64,000 nucleotides of DNA, taken from contig CP019154.1 in assembly GCA_002844335.1 (NCBI GenBank), positions 2,542,001 through 2,606,000 on the forward strand. Reading direction: 5' to 3'. This DNA is from Haloarcula taiwanensis. GTDB taxonomy: Archaea; Halobacteriota; Halobacteria; Halobacteriales; Haloarculaceae. The notes below the pieces were generated by a model. It was not told where the DNA came from. It was given only the letters and a program-made list of their open reading frames with translations, and did no database searches. Made by a program: the position numbers and the translations under genes. Positions 32,204-41,218 of the stretch are shown in pieces (within the stretch, counting starts at the first letter, position 1; every line of letters starts with the position of its first letter).

Positions 32204-34513
32204 TCACGCCGTCTCGACACCGTGGAATTCGAACCGTGCGCCGCCGGACTCGCTGTCGGTCACGGTGACCGTCCACCCGTGGGCGTCGGCGATCTGCTCG
32301 ACGATTCGAAGCCCGAACCCGGTTCCGTTCACGGCAGTCGAGTGGCCTGCCTCGAAAACCTCGTCGCGCTCCTCTGGCGGTATTCCGGGGCCGGTGTCCT
32401 CGACGTAGAACCCGCCCGCAAGCGCACCGACGGTCACCGTCAGGTCGTTTGCGTGCCCGGCTACGTCGTCCGACGACATCGCCGACTGGGGGCGTGCGTG
32501 TTCGACGGCGTTCCGAACGAGGTTTTCGAGGAGCTGTTCGAGCCGGCCCCGGTCGGCCACGACCGTCTGTTCGGTCCGGACCGAAAGCGTCGCGTCGCCG
32601 GTCGGGACGTTCCGCCAGCACCCCTCGGCGAGTGCCCCGAGGTCGAGCGCCTCCGTCTCGGTGACCTCGTCGCCGCTGCTGGCGAGCGTCAGCAGGTCGT
32701 CGATGAGCCGGTGGCTCCGCTCGATTGCCGCGGCGACGTCGTCGAGGTGGTCGCTGTCAGACTCGGTCCGGGCCAGTTCGAGCCGCCCCTGGGCGACGTT
32801 CAGCGGGTTCCGGAGGTCGTGGCTGACAACGCCAGCGAACTCCCGGAGGCGTTCGTTCTGGCGTTCGAGCGCCTGCTGGCGCTCTCGCCGCTCGGTAATA
32901 TCTTCCGAGACCGCCAGCCCGGAGATGACCTCGCCGTCGTCGTCCCGGACGGGCAGCGTCTGCACCTGATACTGCCTGTCCTGGTACTGCTGTTCGAACC
33001 GGTGGGAGCGGCCGTCCAGCGCCTCGCGGTAGTAGTGTTCGAGTTCGTCGGCAATCGCCTCGAGGAACAGGTCGTGTGCCGTCGCTCCCTCGAAGTCGGC
33101 AGATGTGAGGCCGACAGACGAAAGTTCACCGCCGCCGGCAACGGTGTACCGGCAGTCGCGGTCAAAGAGGAACACACCCATCTCGGGGAGGTTCTCGATA
33201 AGCGTCTCGTACTGCGCTTTGAGTCGCTGGAGGCGGCGCTCGCGTTTCGTCCGCTCGGTTACGTCCCGCACGAGTCCCTGTACGAACCGAACGGATCCGT
33301 CGTGCGTGACCGGGCTGGCGCTGACCTCAACATCAATCAAGTCTCCGTCGGCGTCGATAAGACGCAGTTCGAATTCGCGGACGGTTTCGCCGGCCGCGAC
33401 CCGAGAGAACCCGTCGAACGCCGTTTCCATGCTCTCGTCCGGAACGTATGTCTGGAATGGAGTGTCGACGAGGTCCTCGGGGGCGTAGCCGAGCAGCGAT
33501 TCGATGACCGGGGAGACGTAGGTGAATACGCCGTCGGTGTCCAGACGGAATATCGTGTCGGGGCTGACCTCCGCTATCTCGCGGAACCGGCGCTCGCTCT
33601 CGTGTCGGCGCTGCTCGGACCGCTGGCGCTGGATAGCGGTCCCCAGCAGGTTGGCGACGTTCTGGACGAACGTCACGTCGTCGTCGGTGAACGTGATCTG
33701 GTCGGTCGAGTGAGTGCCGAAGACGCCCCACGGGTCGTCGGTCTCGCCAATGACGACGCTGATACCGCTCACGACGCCGTGGTCCAGTAACAGCGGCGGG
33801 CCGCGGAAGCGATCTTCTGTGCGCAGGTCCTCGACGACGACCGGGCCGCCGACCTGAAGCGTATGCCCGGCCTGGGACTCCTCGTCGGCCCCGACGGCCG
33901 CGTTCCCGACCAGTCCGTCCTGCCAACCGACGCCGGCCTGCAACAGGAAGTCGTCGCTGTCGGAGCGGTATTCGAGCACTTTGGAGTACTCCGTGCCGAG
34001 GGCGTCCGACACGAGTGCCACTGTCTCCTCGAACAGCGTCTGTAGCCCACAGCCGGAGAGGGCAGACTCTCCCAACGCCGCCAGGACCGACTGCTGTTCG
34101 ATACGTGACTCCAGCCCCGCCTCCGCGCGGTGTTGCGCGACGAGGTTCTGGATTCGGTTCGCGAGCAAGGTGTACCGCTCGGTGCCGCGTCCCTTCTGGA
34201 GGTAATCGCTGACACCCTTGGAGACAGCCTCGCTGGCGACCTCCTCGCTTCCCTTCCCGGTGAATAGAACGAACGGCAGGTCCGGATACTCCGCCCGGAC
34301 GGCCTCCAGAAACTCGATACCGTTCGTCTCAGGCATATCGTAGTCCGAAACCACACAGTCGAAGGCAGCCTCGGCGAGACGCGCGAGCCCCTCGCTCACG
34401 TTCGCCGCCGTCTCGACACTGAAGCCGTCGCCCACGCGTTCCAGAAACGTGGCGGCTACCTCAGCGAACTCCGGGTCGTCGTCGACGTGGAGTACGCGGA
34501 CTTGCCGATGCAT
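32204..34513 (-). CDS. Hybrid sensor histidine kinase (REC-GAF-PAS-PAS-HisKA-HATPase)
   Basis: The 769 residues begin with a receiver (1-125; Asp11 cluster, phosphoacceptor Asp57 in VVSDYDMPETNG). A GAF domain follows (about 150-310; GVVSGISVVIGETDDPWGVF). Two PAS domains follow (about 315-430, ending in DVTERTKRERRL, and about 440-550, ending in DITERRERQQAL). HisKA has the phosphorylatable His in VVSHDLRNPLN, and the ATPase has the N box LVRNAVEHA with GPGIPPEERDEVF and GTGFGLRIV. No membrane helix is visible, so it is probably a cytosolic sensor. An N-terminal receiver is common in haloarchaeal kinases. The input signal is unknown. Confidence 0.92.
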   Translation of the reverse strand: MHRQVRVLHVDDDPEFAEVAATFLERVGDGFSVETAANVSEGLARLAEAAFDCVVSDYDMPETNGIEFLEAVRAEYPDLPFVLFTGKGSEEVASEAVSKGVSDYLQKGRGTERYTLLANRIQNLVAQHRAEAGLESRIEQQSVLAALGESALSGCGLQTLFEETVALVSDALGTEYSKVLEYRSDSDDFLLQAGVGWQDGLVGNAAVGADEESQAGHTLQVGGPVVVEDLRTEDRFRGPPLLLDHGVVSGISVVIGETDDPWGVFGTHSTDQITFTDDDVTFVQNVANLLGTAIQRQRSEQRRHESERRFREIAEVSPDTIFRLDTDGVFTYVSPVIESLLGYAPEDLVDTPFQTYVPDESMETAFDGFSRVAAGETVREFELRLIDADGDLIDVEVSASPVTHDGSVRFVQGLVRDVTERTKRERRLQRLKAQYETLIENLPEMGVFLFDRDCRYTVAGGGELSSVGLTSADFEGATAHDLFLEAIADELEHYYREALDGRSHRFEQQYQDRQYQVQTLPVRDDDGEVISGLAVSEDITERRERQQALERQNERLREFAGVVSHDLRNPLNVAQGRLELARTESDSDHLDDVAAAIERSHRLIDDLLTLASSGDEVTETEALDLGALAEGCWRNVPTGDATLSVRTEQTVVADRGRLEQLLENLVRNAVEHARPQSAMSSDDVAGHANDLTVTVGALAGGFYVEDTGPGIPPEERDEVFEAGHSTAVNGTGFGLRIVEQIADAHGWTVTVTDSESGGARFEFHGVETA

Positions 34514-34609
34514 CTCAGCATTTATACGCGGCAGATAACAATAACCTTACTGTCAAATATTCTGTCGATCGGACGGTGTGGCCTATGCCGTGGCGCTTCG
34601 AGCAGCGCG

Positions 34610-35074
34610 TCAGACCTCGGTTCGCTCGGGATTCGGCTCGCCTTCGAGCTGACGGACCGTCAGCACCGGCATCGGGGCCTCCCGCACGAGTTCTTCGGCG
34701 ACGCTCCCCAGCAGGTACCCATGTTCACCGTGGCGGCCGCGGGTCCCGCTGACGATGACATCGGCGTCGTGTTCCACCGCGTACTTGGAGATTTCGTCGG
34801 CCGGGTCGCCCTCACGGACGGCAGTGACGAGCTCCTCGTCTGCCTCGGCGTCAGCGGCCTCCAGAATAAACGAGAGGGCGCGGCCGCCAGTGGTCGCCAG
34901 CGCGCGCTCCAGCGCCTCGCGAACCTCTTCGGGAGTCGTCTCAACCTCGCCGGTGTCGACGACGTACAGCCCGTGGACAGTTGCGTCGAAGCGCGCCGCC
35001 AGGTCCAGCGCCGCTTCGACGGCCCGCTCTGCGCTGCCGGAGCCGTCCGTGGCGATGACCACCGTATCGAACAT
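34610..35074 (-). CDS. Universal stress protein (UspA family)
   Basis: The 154 residues from MFDTVVIATDGSGSAERAVE have the usual Rossmann-like alpha/beta fold. The ATP-binding signature GTRGRHGEHGYLLGSVAEEL is present, so it is likely an ATP-binding type. A longer reading (to 35539) overlaps the divergent UspA gene and is rejected. It shares a 124-bp promoter region with the plus-strand UspA at 35199. Confidence 0.92.
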   Translation of the reverse strand: MFDTVVIATDGSGSAERAVEAALDLAARFDATVHGLYVVDTGEVETTPEEVREALERALATTGGRALSFILEAADAEADEELVTAVREGDPADEISKYAVEHDADVIVSGTRGRHGEHGYLLGSVAEELVREAPMPVLTVRQLEGEPNPERTEV

Positions 35075-35198
35075 ACACCACGCATCGAAGCCGCGACTAA
35101 ATACACTGTTGGTCACGGCGAGGGACGCTCCGGATGCCACTGCGGGGGTGGCGCGAACCCCGGTGGATTTTTGCCGGCCGGGGTCACAGTGGCGAGTG

Positions 35199-35633
35199 AT
35201 GGACATCGACCTCGTACTCGCGCCGGTCGACGGCAGCGACCAGTCGGAACGAGCGGCCGAGTACGCGATCGCCGTCGCGGAGCGGTATGACGCCGATCTC
35301 CACCTGCTGTTCGTCATCGACGAACGGCTCCACCGGGATATCGACAGCGGCAACGTGAGCGCGACCGCGATCGCCGAGGAGCATCGAGCGTTCACTGAGA
35401 GCATCCGAGAGCGGTTCCGCGACGCCCACGACGGTGCGTTCGAAACGTCGTCCGCGACCGCGTTCTCGGAGACGCGACTGATGCAAACACCGGGCAGTGT
35501 CGTCCTCGACGTGGCAGAGGACGTCAACGCGGATTTCATCGTCGTCCCGCGCGAGGAGGGAAGCGAAGAGGCCGTCGGGCGCGCGGCGACCTACGTCATC
35601 GAGTACGCCAGCCAGCCGGTCCTTACAGTTTAA
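35199..35633 (+). CDS. Universal stress protein (UspA family), divergent pair member
   Basis: The 144 residues start MDIDLVLAPVDGSDQSERAA. The fold is UspA, but the phosphate-loop signature G-x2-G-x9-G is not kept (VPREEGSEEAVGRAATYVIE). It may therefore not bind ATP in the usual way. ATG 35199 follows a GGCGAGTG tract. Its stop overlaps that of the GNAT gene within TTTAAA (35629-35634). Confidence 0.9.
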   Translation: MDIDLVLAPVDGSDQSERAAEYAIAVAERYDADLHLLFVIDERLHRDIDSGNVSATAIAEEHRAFTESIRERFRDAHDGAFETSSATAFSETRLMQTPGSVVLDVAEDVNADFIVVPREEGSEEAVGRAATYVIEYASQPVLTV

Positions 35634-36151
35634 AGCCGGATCGCCATCTCTATCTCGAAGCTCTCGGCGCTACTGATCTCGAACCCGACCTTCTCGTACA
35701 GCGATATCGCCGGGTCGTTCCACCGCTCGACGGTGAGCCAGACGTGGTCGATACCTTCGGCCTGGCCGTACCCCAGCAGCGTCTCGACCAGTGCCGTTCC
35801 GATACCAGCGCCCTGGTAGCTCTGTAACACGAAGATAGCGAGTTCGTGCTCGTCCTCGTTGTCCGGGACCAGCGTCGCGTGGCCGGCAACAGTGTCATCG
35901 TGTTTGGCGACGACGTTGACACAGTCGCCGTCGAGAATCGTTTCGAGCCACTCGCGGATAGCTTCCTCTTTGACCGGCGGGATACCCTGCGCCCGGTCGG
36001 CGGGGTCGAAGTCGAGATACATCTCGACGAGACTCTGCGTGTCGGCGTCGTCGGCAGGGATGACGTCGATGGAACGGTCCTCACGGTCGGTGAGCGTCCG
36101 CGGCGGCTGTGGGAACGCTTCGGCGGATTCGTCTGGGTACGTGCGAGTCAT
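35630..36151 (-). CDS. GNAT-family N-acetyltransferase
   Basis: The 173 residues carry the acetyl-CoA loop motif A: LAIFVLQSYQGAGIGTALVE (Q/R-x-x-G-x-G/A), then LTVERWNDPAISLYEKVGFE (motif B). A roughly 30-residue polar lead precedes the domain. The substrate is unknown. It is coupled to the downstream-read UspA gene at 36519 by a 4-bp overlap (36148-36151), suggesting a joint transcript. Confidence 0.9.
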   Translation of the reverse strand: MTRTYPDESAEAFPQPPRTLTDREDRSIDVIPADDADTQSLVEMYLDFDPADRAQGIPPVKEEAIREWLETILDGDCVNVVAKHDDTVAGHATLVPDNEDEHELAIFVLQSYQGAGIGTALVETLLGYGQAEGIDHVWLTVERWNDPAISLYEKVGFEISSAESFEIEMAIRL

Positions 36152-36519
36152 CGGATGAGAGTCACCGGCGTCTGTGCGTTCAGGAGGACGAACTCGACGA
36201 TGGGGCCGAGCTGTATCTTCCCGAGCGGCGAGCGACCGCCGCCACCGAGGACGATTCTATCGAACCCCTCGCTCTCGGCGATGTTCACCAGCTCACTTCC
36301 AGGAGAAGTGCCTTCGACGCGTCGAAGCGCCGGTTCGAGCCCGCTTTCGTCGATGTGCTCCTGTATCCGCTGCTGGACCGCCTCGATATCGGCGTCGTTG
36401 TCTTCGTTTTCGAAGACAGCGACAGTCAGCTCGTCACCTGTTTCGGCGACGCGTTCGAGTGTTTCGGTCAGTGCCTGGTAGGACAGGTCGCTGCCCCCGA
36501 CACCGAGCAGTATTTTCAT
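36148..36519 (-). CDS. UspA-like small protein
   Basis: The 123 residues from MKILLGVGGSDLSYQALTET have the UspA order of strands, and LGGGGRSPLGKIQLGPIVEF resembles the nucleotide loop. It is shorter than typical UspA (about 140). It is transcribed before the GNAT gene in a two-gene unit. A longer reading to 36708 lies inside the divergent gene's N terminus and is rejected. Confidence 0.85.
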   Translation of the reverse strand: MKILLGVGGSDLSYQALTETLERVAETGDELTVAVFENEDNDADIEAVQQRIQEHIDESGLEPALRRVEGTSPGSELVNIAESEGFDRIVLGGGGRSPLGKIQLGPIVEFVLLNAQTPVTLIR

Positions 36520-36642
36520 ACTCGGGCCATGTATGGGAGCGGTAAAAAAGCCACCCGGCTGAACTGTTGGAAGAAGACAACGACAGCGGGACGGCGGCGA
36601 TACGGCGATACCCTTTTTCGCCGCGGGCACGCATGCTCGGCT

Positions 36643-37374
36643 ATGACTGAGGGCGCACCGCCGGACGAGACGGATGTCGAGGCGGCAGACGATGGCTCGG
36701 CCGGCCACCAGCCGGGCGAGGCGGCGGCCGCGGACGACGGGGCCGACGATGGCGACACCACGGGAAGCAGCCCCACCGAGTCGGCCACTGAAGAGTCAGA
36801 CCCGTCCGATCAAGGCAGCGAGACGCCGGTGTCGGAAGCCGGTGACATCCCGTCGGACGTACAGAAGTACGACCGATTCAAGAAAATTGAGGGCGGGACC
36901 TACGACCGCGCAAACGACTTTCTCCGGGACCGGACGTACATCACCGCCCGTGAGTGGGCTATCGCCCGTCTCTGTGCCGATTTCCGGACCGAAACGGGCG
37001 TCGAGATGACGAAGATCGGAGAGAACCTCCCCGAACTCGTCCCGTTCATGACGGACACGTACACCCCACAGGCTGTCAATCAGGCCCGCGCGGCCTTCGA
37101 GGACAAGGTCCGGAAGGCCGGGGCGACGTTCCTCTACGGTGCGATGTGTGACTTCTTCACCGCTGAGGACCTCGACGACGTGATGTACGAGGCGACCGAG
37201 GTCGCGAAGTTCCTCCTCGAAGTTGAGGGCGTCGACCTCGCCGTCGAGGACGAGATGGAGGCTGAAGACCGGATTTCCTCGGTGATGCGGGAAGTCCGCG
37301 AGCAGTCGGCGGCGCTGCGACACGACGAGGTGTGTTGTCCGGAGTGTGGCAATGAGTTCCAGGTCGACGAGTAG
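36643..37374 (+). CDS. DUF5806-like protein with zinc-ribbon-like end
   Basis: The 243 residues begin with about 75 disordered acidic residues (PPDETDVEAADDGSAGHQPG and on). A compact helical domain follows (KYDRFKKIEGGTYDRANDFL to FLLEVEGVDLAVEDEM). The C terminus CCPECGNEF holds a Cys-x2-Cys pair. I recall it as DUF5806 of haloarchaea; the function is unknown. The start at 36643 is the first Met after the promoter region of the UspA unit. Confidence 0.78.
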   Translation: MTEGAPPDETDVEAADDGSAGHQPGEAAAADDGADDGDTTGSSPTESATEESDPSDQGSETPVSEAGDIPSDVQKYDRFKKIEGGTYDRANDFLRDRTYITAREWAIARLCADFRTETGVEMTKIGENLPELVPFMTDTYTPQAVNQARAAFEDKVRKAGATFLYGAMCDFFTAEDLDDVMYEATEVAKFLLEVEGVDLAVEDEMEAEDRISSVMREVREQSAALRHDEVCCPECGNEFQVDE

Positions 37375-37385
37375 GCAGGGCTGAG

Positions 37386-37826
37386 ATGGACGACATCGAC
37401 CCCGATGCACAGCCGTCGATGTCGGCCCACGAAGCGACACAGAAAGTGCTACGGACGGACCTGGCCATCGGCATCGGCGGCGCGGTGCTCGGCTATGCGG
37501 AGGCAGGGACAGCGCTGGTCGATGTACTGGCGGTGGTTGTCGGGTTCGGACTCCTGACGGGAATCGCGATGGCGGTCGTCGAACACGACGCGGTCCCGGG
37601 TGTCTACCCGGAGGTCGCTGCACTGGCGTCGTTCATCGTGCTTGCCGGGGCTGTCGCCGGCCTCGTAACGCTTTCCGGGTCGCCGATAACGCTCGTACTC
37701 TCGGCCGTCCTCTCGGGCTTCGGTGTCGGTGTCATCGGCAACCGACTGCTCTATGGCATCGTCTTCGACGTGCCGGCGTACCGGCTGACCCGAGTCCGAG
37801 AGAGGTCGCCGTCGCGCAGCCGGTGA
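37386..37826 (+). CDS. Hypothetical membrane protein
   Basis: The 146 residues have a 20-residue polar lead and four hydrophobic helices (about 27-45, 47-64, 78-97, 100-122), ending in a basic tail RVRERSPSRSR. It lies 11 bp after the DUF5806-like gene and is probably co-transcribed. No known motif. Confidence 0.6.
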   Translation: MDDIDPDAQPSMSAHEATQKVLRTDLAIGIGGAVLGYAEAGTALVDVLAVVVGFGLLTGIAMAVVEHDAVPGVYPEVAALASFIVLAGAVAGLVTLSGSPITLVLSAVLSGFGVGVIGNRLLYGIVFDVPAYRLTRVRERSPSRSR

Positions 37827-37843
37827 CCGCTCTCGGACGGGGT

Positions 37844-38362
37844 TCAGCCTGGGAAAAACGGCTCGGGGTCCTCGTGGCTGACGGTGACCACCTCGTCGTC
37901 GGTAAGCGGGCGGATATGTGAGTACAGTCCGTGGTCGTCGGCGACCTGCGAGAGGTCCGCGCGGTCGGTCTGGTCGTAGTACAGCGGCACGAGCACGGCG
38001 AGGTCGTCGCCACATTCCAGCGCGACGAGCAGGAACACCATCCCGTCGCCGGTCGCCCGGAACACCTCGGAGCGGTCGACGGTTCGGTCTTCGAGCGCGT
38101 CGGCGACCCGCCGGAATTCGTCGCCGGAAACCACGACATCGAAGCCGAGTCGCCGGGTCTCTGGCTCGTACTCGCCGGTTTGTTCGGCCATTGTCCGCGG
38201 CTCACCGGTCAGCACGGTCACGTCGCCAGGGTGGAGTTCGATAGCCTCGCGGCCGTCGTCGCGGTACTGTGTTGCCGTCGCCGCCATGTCGTCGATGACC
38301 TGCTCCCAGTGACCGACGACACGGCCGAAGGGGTTAGATTCGGGGTCGGCAGGGTCGTTCAT
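37844..38362 (-). CDS. DUF7529-like hypothetical protein
   Basis: The 172-residue soluble protein starts MNDPADPESNPFGRVVGHWE. The middle segment DVTVLTGEPRTMAEQTGEYE and VFLLVALECGDDLAVLVPLY fit a small alpha/beta fold. From memory it corresponds to a halobacterial DUF (7529); not certain. It is convergent with the upstream membrane gene and divergent from the ABC transporter. Confidence 0.6.
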   Translation of the reverse strand: MNDPADPESNPFGRVVGHWEQVIDDMAATATQYRDDGREAIELHPGDVTVLTGEPRTMAEQTGEYEPETRRLGFDVVVSGDEFRRVADALEDRTVDRSEVFRATGDGMVFLLVALECGDDLAVLVPLYYDQTDRADLSQVADDHGLYSHIRPLTDDEVVTVSHEDPEPFFPG

Positions 38363-38448
38363 ACGTCGAGTGTGGCGGCGGCCGGGATAAATTGTTGGTG
38401 GGATAGTGGCACAACAGTTTTACTGGTATTTTGAGAAGTGGGGGACAG

Positions 38449-41121
38449 ATGCGCGACCTCTTAACGTTATCTGACCTCCGAACCCAGTTCGAGACGGACC
38501 GCGGCACCGTCAAAGCCGTCGACGGCATCGACCTCACCGTCAGGGAGGGGGAAACCGTCGGTCTGGTCGGCGAGTCCGGATCGGGGAAATCCGTCACAGC
38601 GCTATCAGCGATGGATATCGTCGATGACCCCGGTCACATCGCCGGTGGGGAGATCCGGTTCGGCGCAGTTGAGACCGTCACGCGGCTGTCCCGGCAGTAT
38701 CCCAAAGCCGTACGGACAGAGGACAGCGACAGCGGTTTCATCACTATCGACGCGGCGACGGTCGACCGGAGTCGTCTCCCCGAATCGGTTGAGACGACAG
38801 CCGACGACAGGACACTCGCCACACAGTTCATCCGGGAAGCCCCGAAGAAAGCTCTCTCGGAGAGCGGCGACGCGCCCGTCACGATTACCGACGGCTACGT
38901 CGATCTGACGGCAGCCCCGGAGCGGGTGATGCGGGACATCCGTGGCGGCGATATGGGAATGATATTCCAGGACCCGATGACATCGCTGAACCCCGCGATA
39001 ACAGTCGGCGAACAGGTCGCGGAGAGCCTTCGCCTCCACCGTTACGGGAACAAGCGAAACGACTCGTGGTTCAACGCCGTCCGTGAAATCACGCCCTCGA
39101 TCAGCCGGAGCGGCGAAATGGACGAGGAGATCCGTTCGGATGTCATCTCACTGCTGGAAGAGGTCGGTATCCCGGAACCGGCCGACCGCGTCGACGAGTA
39201 CCCCCACGAGTTCTCCGGCGGGATGCGCCAGCGCGTGCTCATCGCTATCGCGCTGGCGTGCCGACCGAAGCTGCTAGTCGCCGATGAGCCGACGACGGCG
39301 CTCGACGTGACGATTCAGGCCCAGATTCTGGACCTCATCGACGACCTGCAGGCGGACCTCGGGATGTCGGTGTTGTTCATCACACACGACCTCGGCGTCG
39401 TCGCGGAGACCTGCGACCGTGTCGCTGTGATGTACGCCGGCGAGATCGTCGAAGAGGGACCGGTCGAGGAGATCTTCCAGAACCCGTCACACCCGTACAC
39501 GTACACGTTACTCGAATCGATACCCGGCGAGGGGACAGACCGGCTAACTCCGATTGAGGGGAACGTCCCCAGCCTCATCGACATGCCCGAAGGGTGCCAC
39601 TTCGCCGACCGGTGTCCGTGGGCTCAGCCGGAGTGTCGTGAGGGCGAAATTCCATATCTCCAGCACGGGCCGGACGACGTCACCCACCGCTCGAAATGTA
39701 TCCTCGAATCGTTCGATACGGACGAATACGGCACCGGCGACGCCGGTGTTGCCGCGACGGAGACGACGCGAACGGACAGACAGCTCATGGAGGTCGACGG
39801 GCTGAAAAAACACTTCTCGCGGGCCGACGACCTGCTGGACAAGTACATCGGCAACGAACCGGAGTCAGTCAAAGCCGTTGACGGCGTTTCGATGGACATC
39901 TACGAGGGCGAGACGCTGGGACTCGTCGGCGAGTCCGGCTGTGGGAAATCGACGACCGGCCGGACCATCCTCCGGCTTCTCGAGCCGACAGACGGAACGG
40001 TTGTTTTCGCCGGACAAGACCTTTCGGAGCTCGACAAGGGCGGTCTTCGGGAAGTCCGTCGGGACCTGCAGATGATCTTCCAAGACCCGATGTCGAGCCT
40101 CGACCCGCGGATGACCGTCGGCCAGACGATTATGGAGCCGCTGAAAATCCACGACCTCCCGGCGGACACCGGGGACGGCTCCCGCCGCGAGCAGCGTGTC
40201 GAACGGGTGGCCGACCTCATGGAGGCAGTGGGGCTCGACCCAGACCAGTACGACCGCTATCCACACGAACTGTCGGGCGGGCAGCGCCAGCGAGTCGGCA
40301 TCGCTCGCGCGCTCGCCGTCGACCCCGATTTCATCGTCTGTGACGAACCCGTTTCGGCGCTGGATGTGAGCGTGCAGGCCCAGATAATCAATCTCCTTGA
40401 AGACCTCCAGCATGAGTTCGGCCTGACGTACCTGTTCATCGCCCACGACCTCAGTGTGGTGCGCCACATCTGTGACCGCGTCGCCGTGATGTATCTCGGT
40501 GAGGTCGTCGAAATCGCCAACACGCCGGACCTGTTCGCGGACCCGAAACACCCCTACACGCGGGCGCTCATGTCGGCGATCCCGGAGCCGGACCCGACCG
40601 TCGAGGCCGACCGAATACTGCTGAAAGGCGATGTCCCGTCGCCGATTGACCCGCCGTCGGGCTGTCACTTCCGAACTCGCTGTCCCGAGGTCATCCCGCC
40701 AGATATCGATATCGAACAGGAGACCTACCGCGAGGTAATGGACTACCGGCAGCGGGTTGAGGACGAGGCCATCGCCATCGATGCGGTTCGGGAGCAGGCC
40801 GGCAAAGCCGACAGCGCCACAGCGGCGACGGACGGTGGCGCGGACCTCGCTGAAGCGCCAAACGGTACAGAACAGGTGCCGGTGGCAGCGTTCAAACAGA
40901 CAATGGTCGACCGGTTCTTCGAAACGAGCCTGACCGGAGAGAATCGTCGCGTCGTCGAAACGTCGATCGAGCATCTCGCGGACGGAGACTGGGACGCCGC
41001 CGCGTCGGTGCTACGCGATAGATTCGAGAGCGTCTGTGAGACGAAACATCCCGAACTCCAGCCGGACGCCCACCCAGCAGCCTGTCACCTTTACGAACAG
41101 GAAGACGGCGACAGCGCCTGA
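38449..41121 (+). CDS. Fused oligopeptide-type ABC transporter ATPase (OppD-OppF)
   Basis: One 890-residue chain carries both ATPase halves of a Dpp/Opp importer. Half 1: Walker A GESGSGKS (41-48), signature FSGGMRQRV, Walker [13 protein letters not shown]. Half 2: Walker [10 protein letters not shown], signature LSGGQRQRV, Walker [12 protein letters not shown]. Each ends in the Opp Cys-rich segment ([24 protein letters not shown]). Half 1 has an extra segment of about 100 residues between Walker A and the Q loop. A C-terminal tail of about 100 residues is also extra. ATG 38449 follows GGGGGA; a TTG at 38431 is unlikely. It precedes the binding protein and permeases. Confidence 0.93.
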   Translation: MRDLLTLSDLRTQFETDRGTVKAVDGIDLTVREGETVGLVGESGSGKSVTALSAMDIVDDPGHIAGGEIRFGAVETVTRLSRQYPKAVRTEDSDSGFITIDAATVDRSRLPESVETTADDRTLATQFIREAPKKALSESGDAPVTITDGYVDLTAAPERVMRDIRGGDMGMIFQDPMTSLNPAITVGEQVAESLRLHRYGNKRNDSWFNAVREITPSISRSGEMDEEIRSDVISLLEEVGIPEPADRVDEYPHEFSGGMRQRVLIAIALACRPKLLVADEPTTALDVTIQAQILDLIDDLQADLGMSVLFITHDLGVVAETCDRVAVMYAGEIVEEGPVEEIFQNPSHPYTYTLLESIPGEGTDRLTPIEGNVPSLIDMPEGCHFADRCPWAQPECREGEIPYLQHGPDDVTHRSKCILESFDTDEYGTGDAGVAATETTRTDRQLMEVDGLKKHFSRADDLLDKYIGNEPESVKAVDGVSMDIYEGETLGLVGESGCGKSTTGRTILRLLEPTDGTVVFAGQDLSELDKGGLREVRRDLQMIFQDPMSSLDPRMTVGQTIMEPLKIHDLPADTGDGSRREQRVERVADLMEAVGLDPDQYDRYPHELSGGQRQRVGIARALAVDPDFIVCDEPVSALDVSVQAQIINLLEDLQHEFGLTYLFIAHDLSVVRHICDRVAVMYLGEVVEIANTPDLFADPKHPYTRALMSAIPEPDPTVEADRILLKGDVPSPIDPPSGCHFRTRCPEVIPPDIDIEQETYREVMDYRQRVEDEAIAIDAVREQAGKADSATAATDGGADLAEAPNGTEQVPVAAFKQTMVDRFFETSLTGENRRVVETSIEHLADGDWDAAASVLRDRFESVCETKHPELQPDAHPAACHLYEQEDGDSA

Positions 41122-41188
41122 GTAATATTACTTAGCTGCACATAACTCTCAGGAGATATATAACAGAATCATTGTTCTATCCGGTACA

Positions 41189-41198
41189 ATTATAATAG
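41189..41198 (+). promoter_or_regulatory. TATA-like box of the substrate-binding protein gene
   Basis: ATTATAATAG lies 21-30 bp before the ATG at 41219, the position expected for a leaderless haloarchaeal transcript. The binding protein can therefore be made separately from the upstream ATPase. Confidence 0.5.
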
Positions 41199-41218
41199 AT
41201 CTGTTTGAACAAAGTCCC

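Noticed and set aside
31445..33790. 781-codon plus-strand open frame opposite the DHH and kinase genes
   Set aside because: It is the antisense shadow of two well-conserved minus-strand genes, with no recognisable domain; GC-rich codon bias keeps it open.
34755..35198. Long N-terminal extension of the plus-strand UspA
   Set aside because: It is antisense to the other UspA gene and Ser/Arg-rich; the UspA fold starts at 35199.
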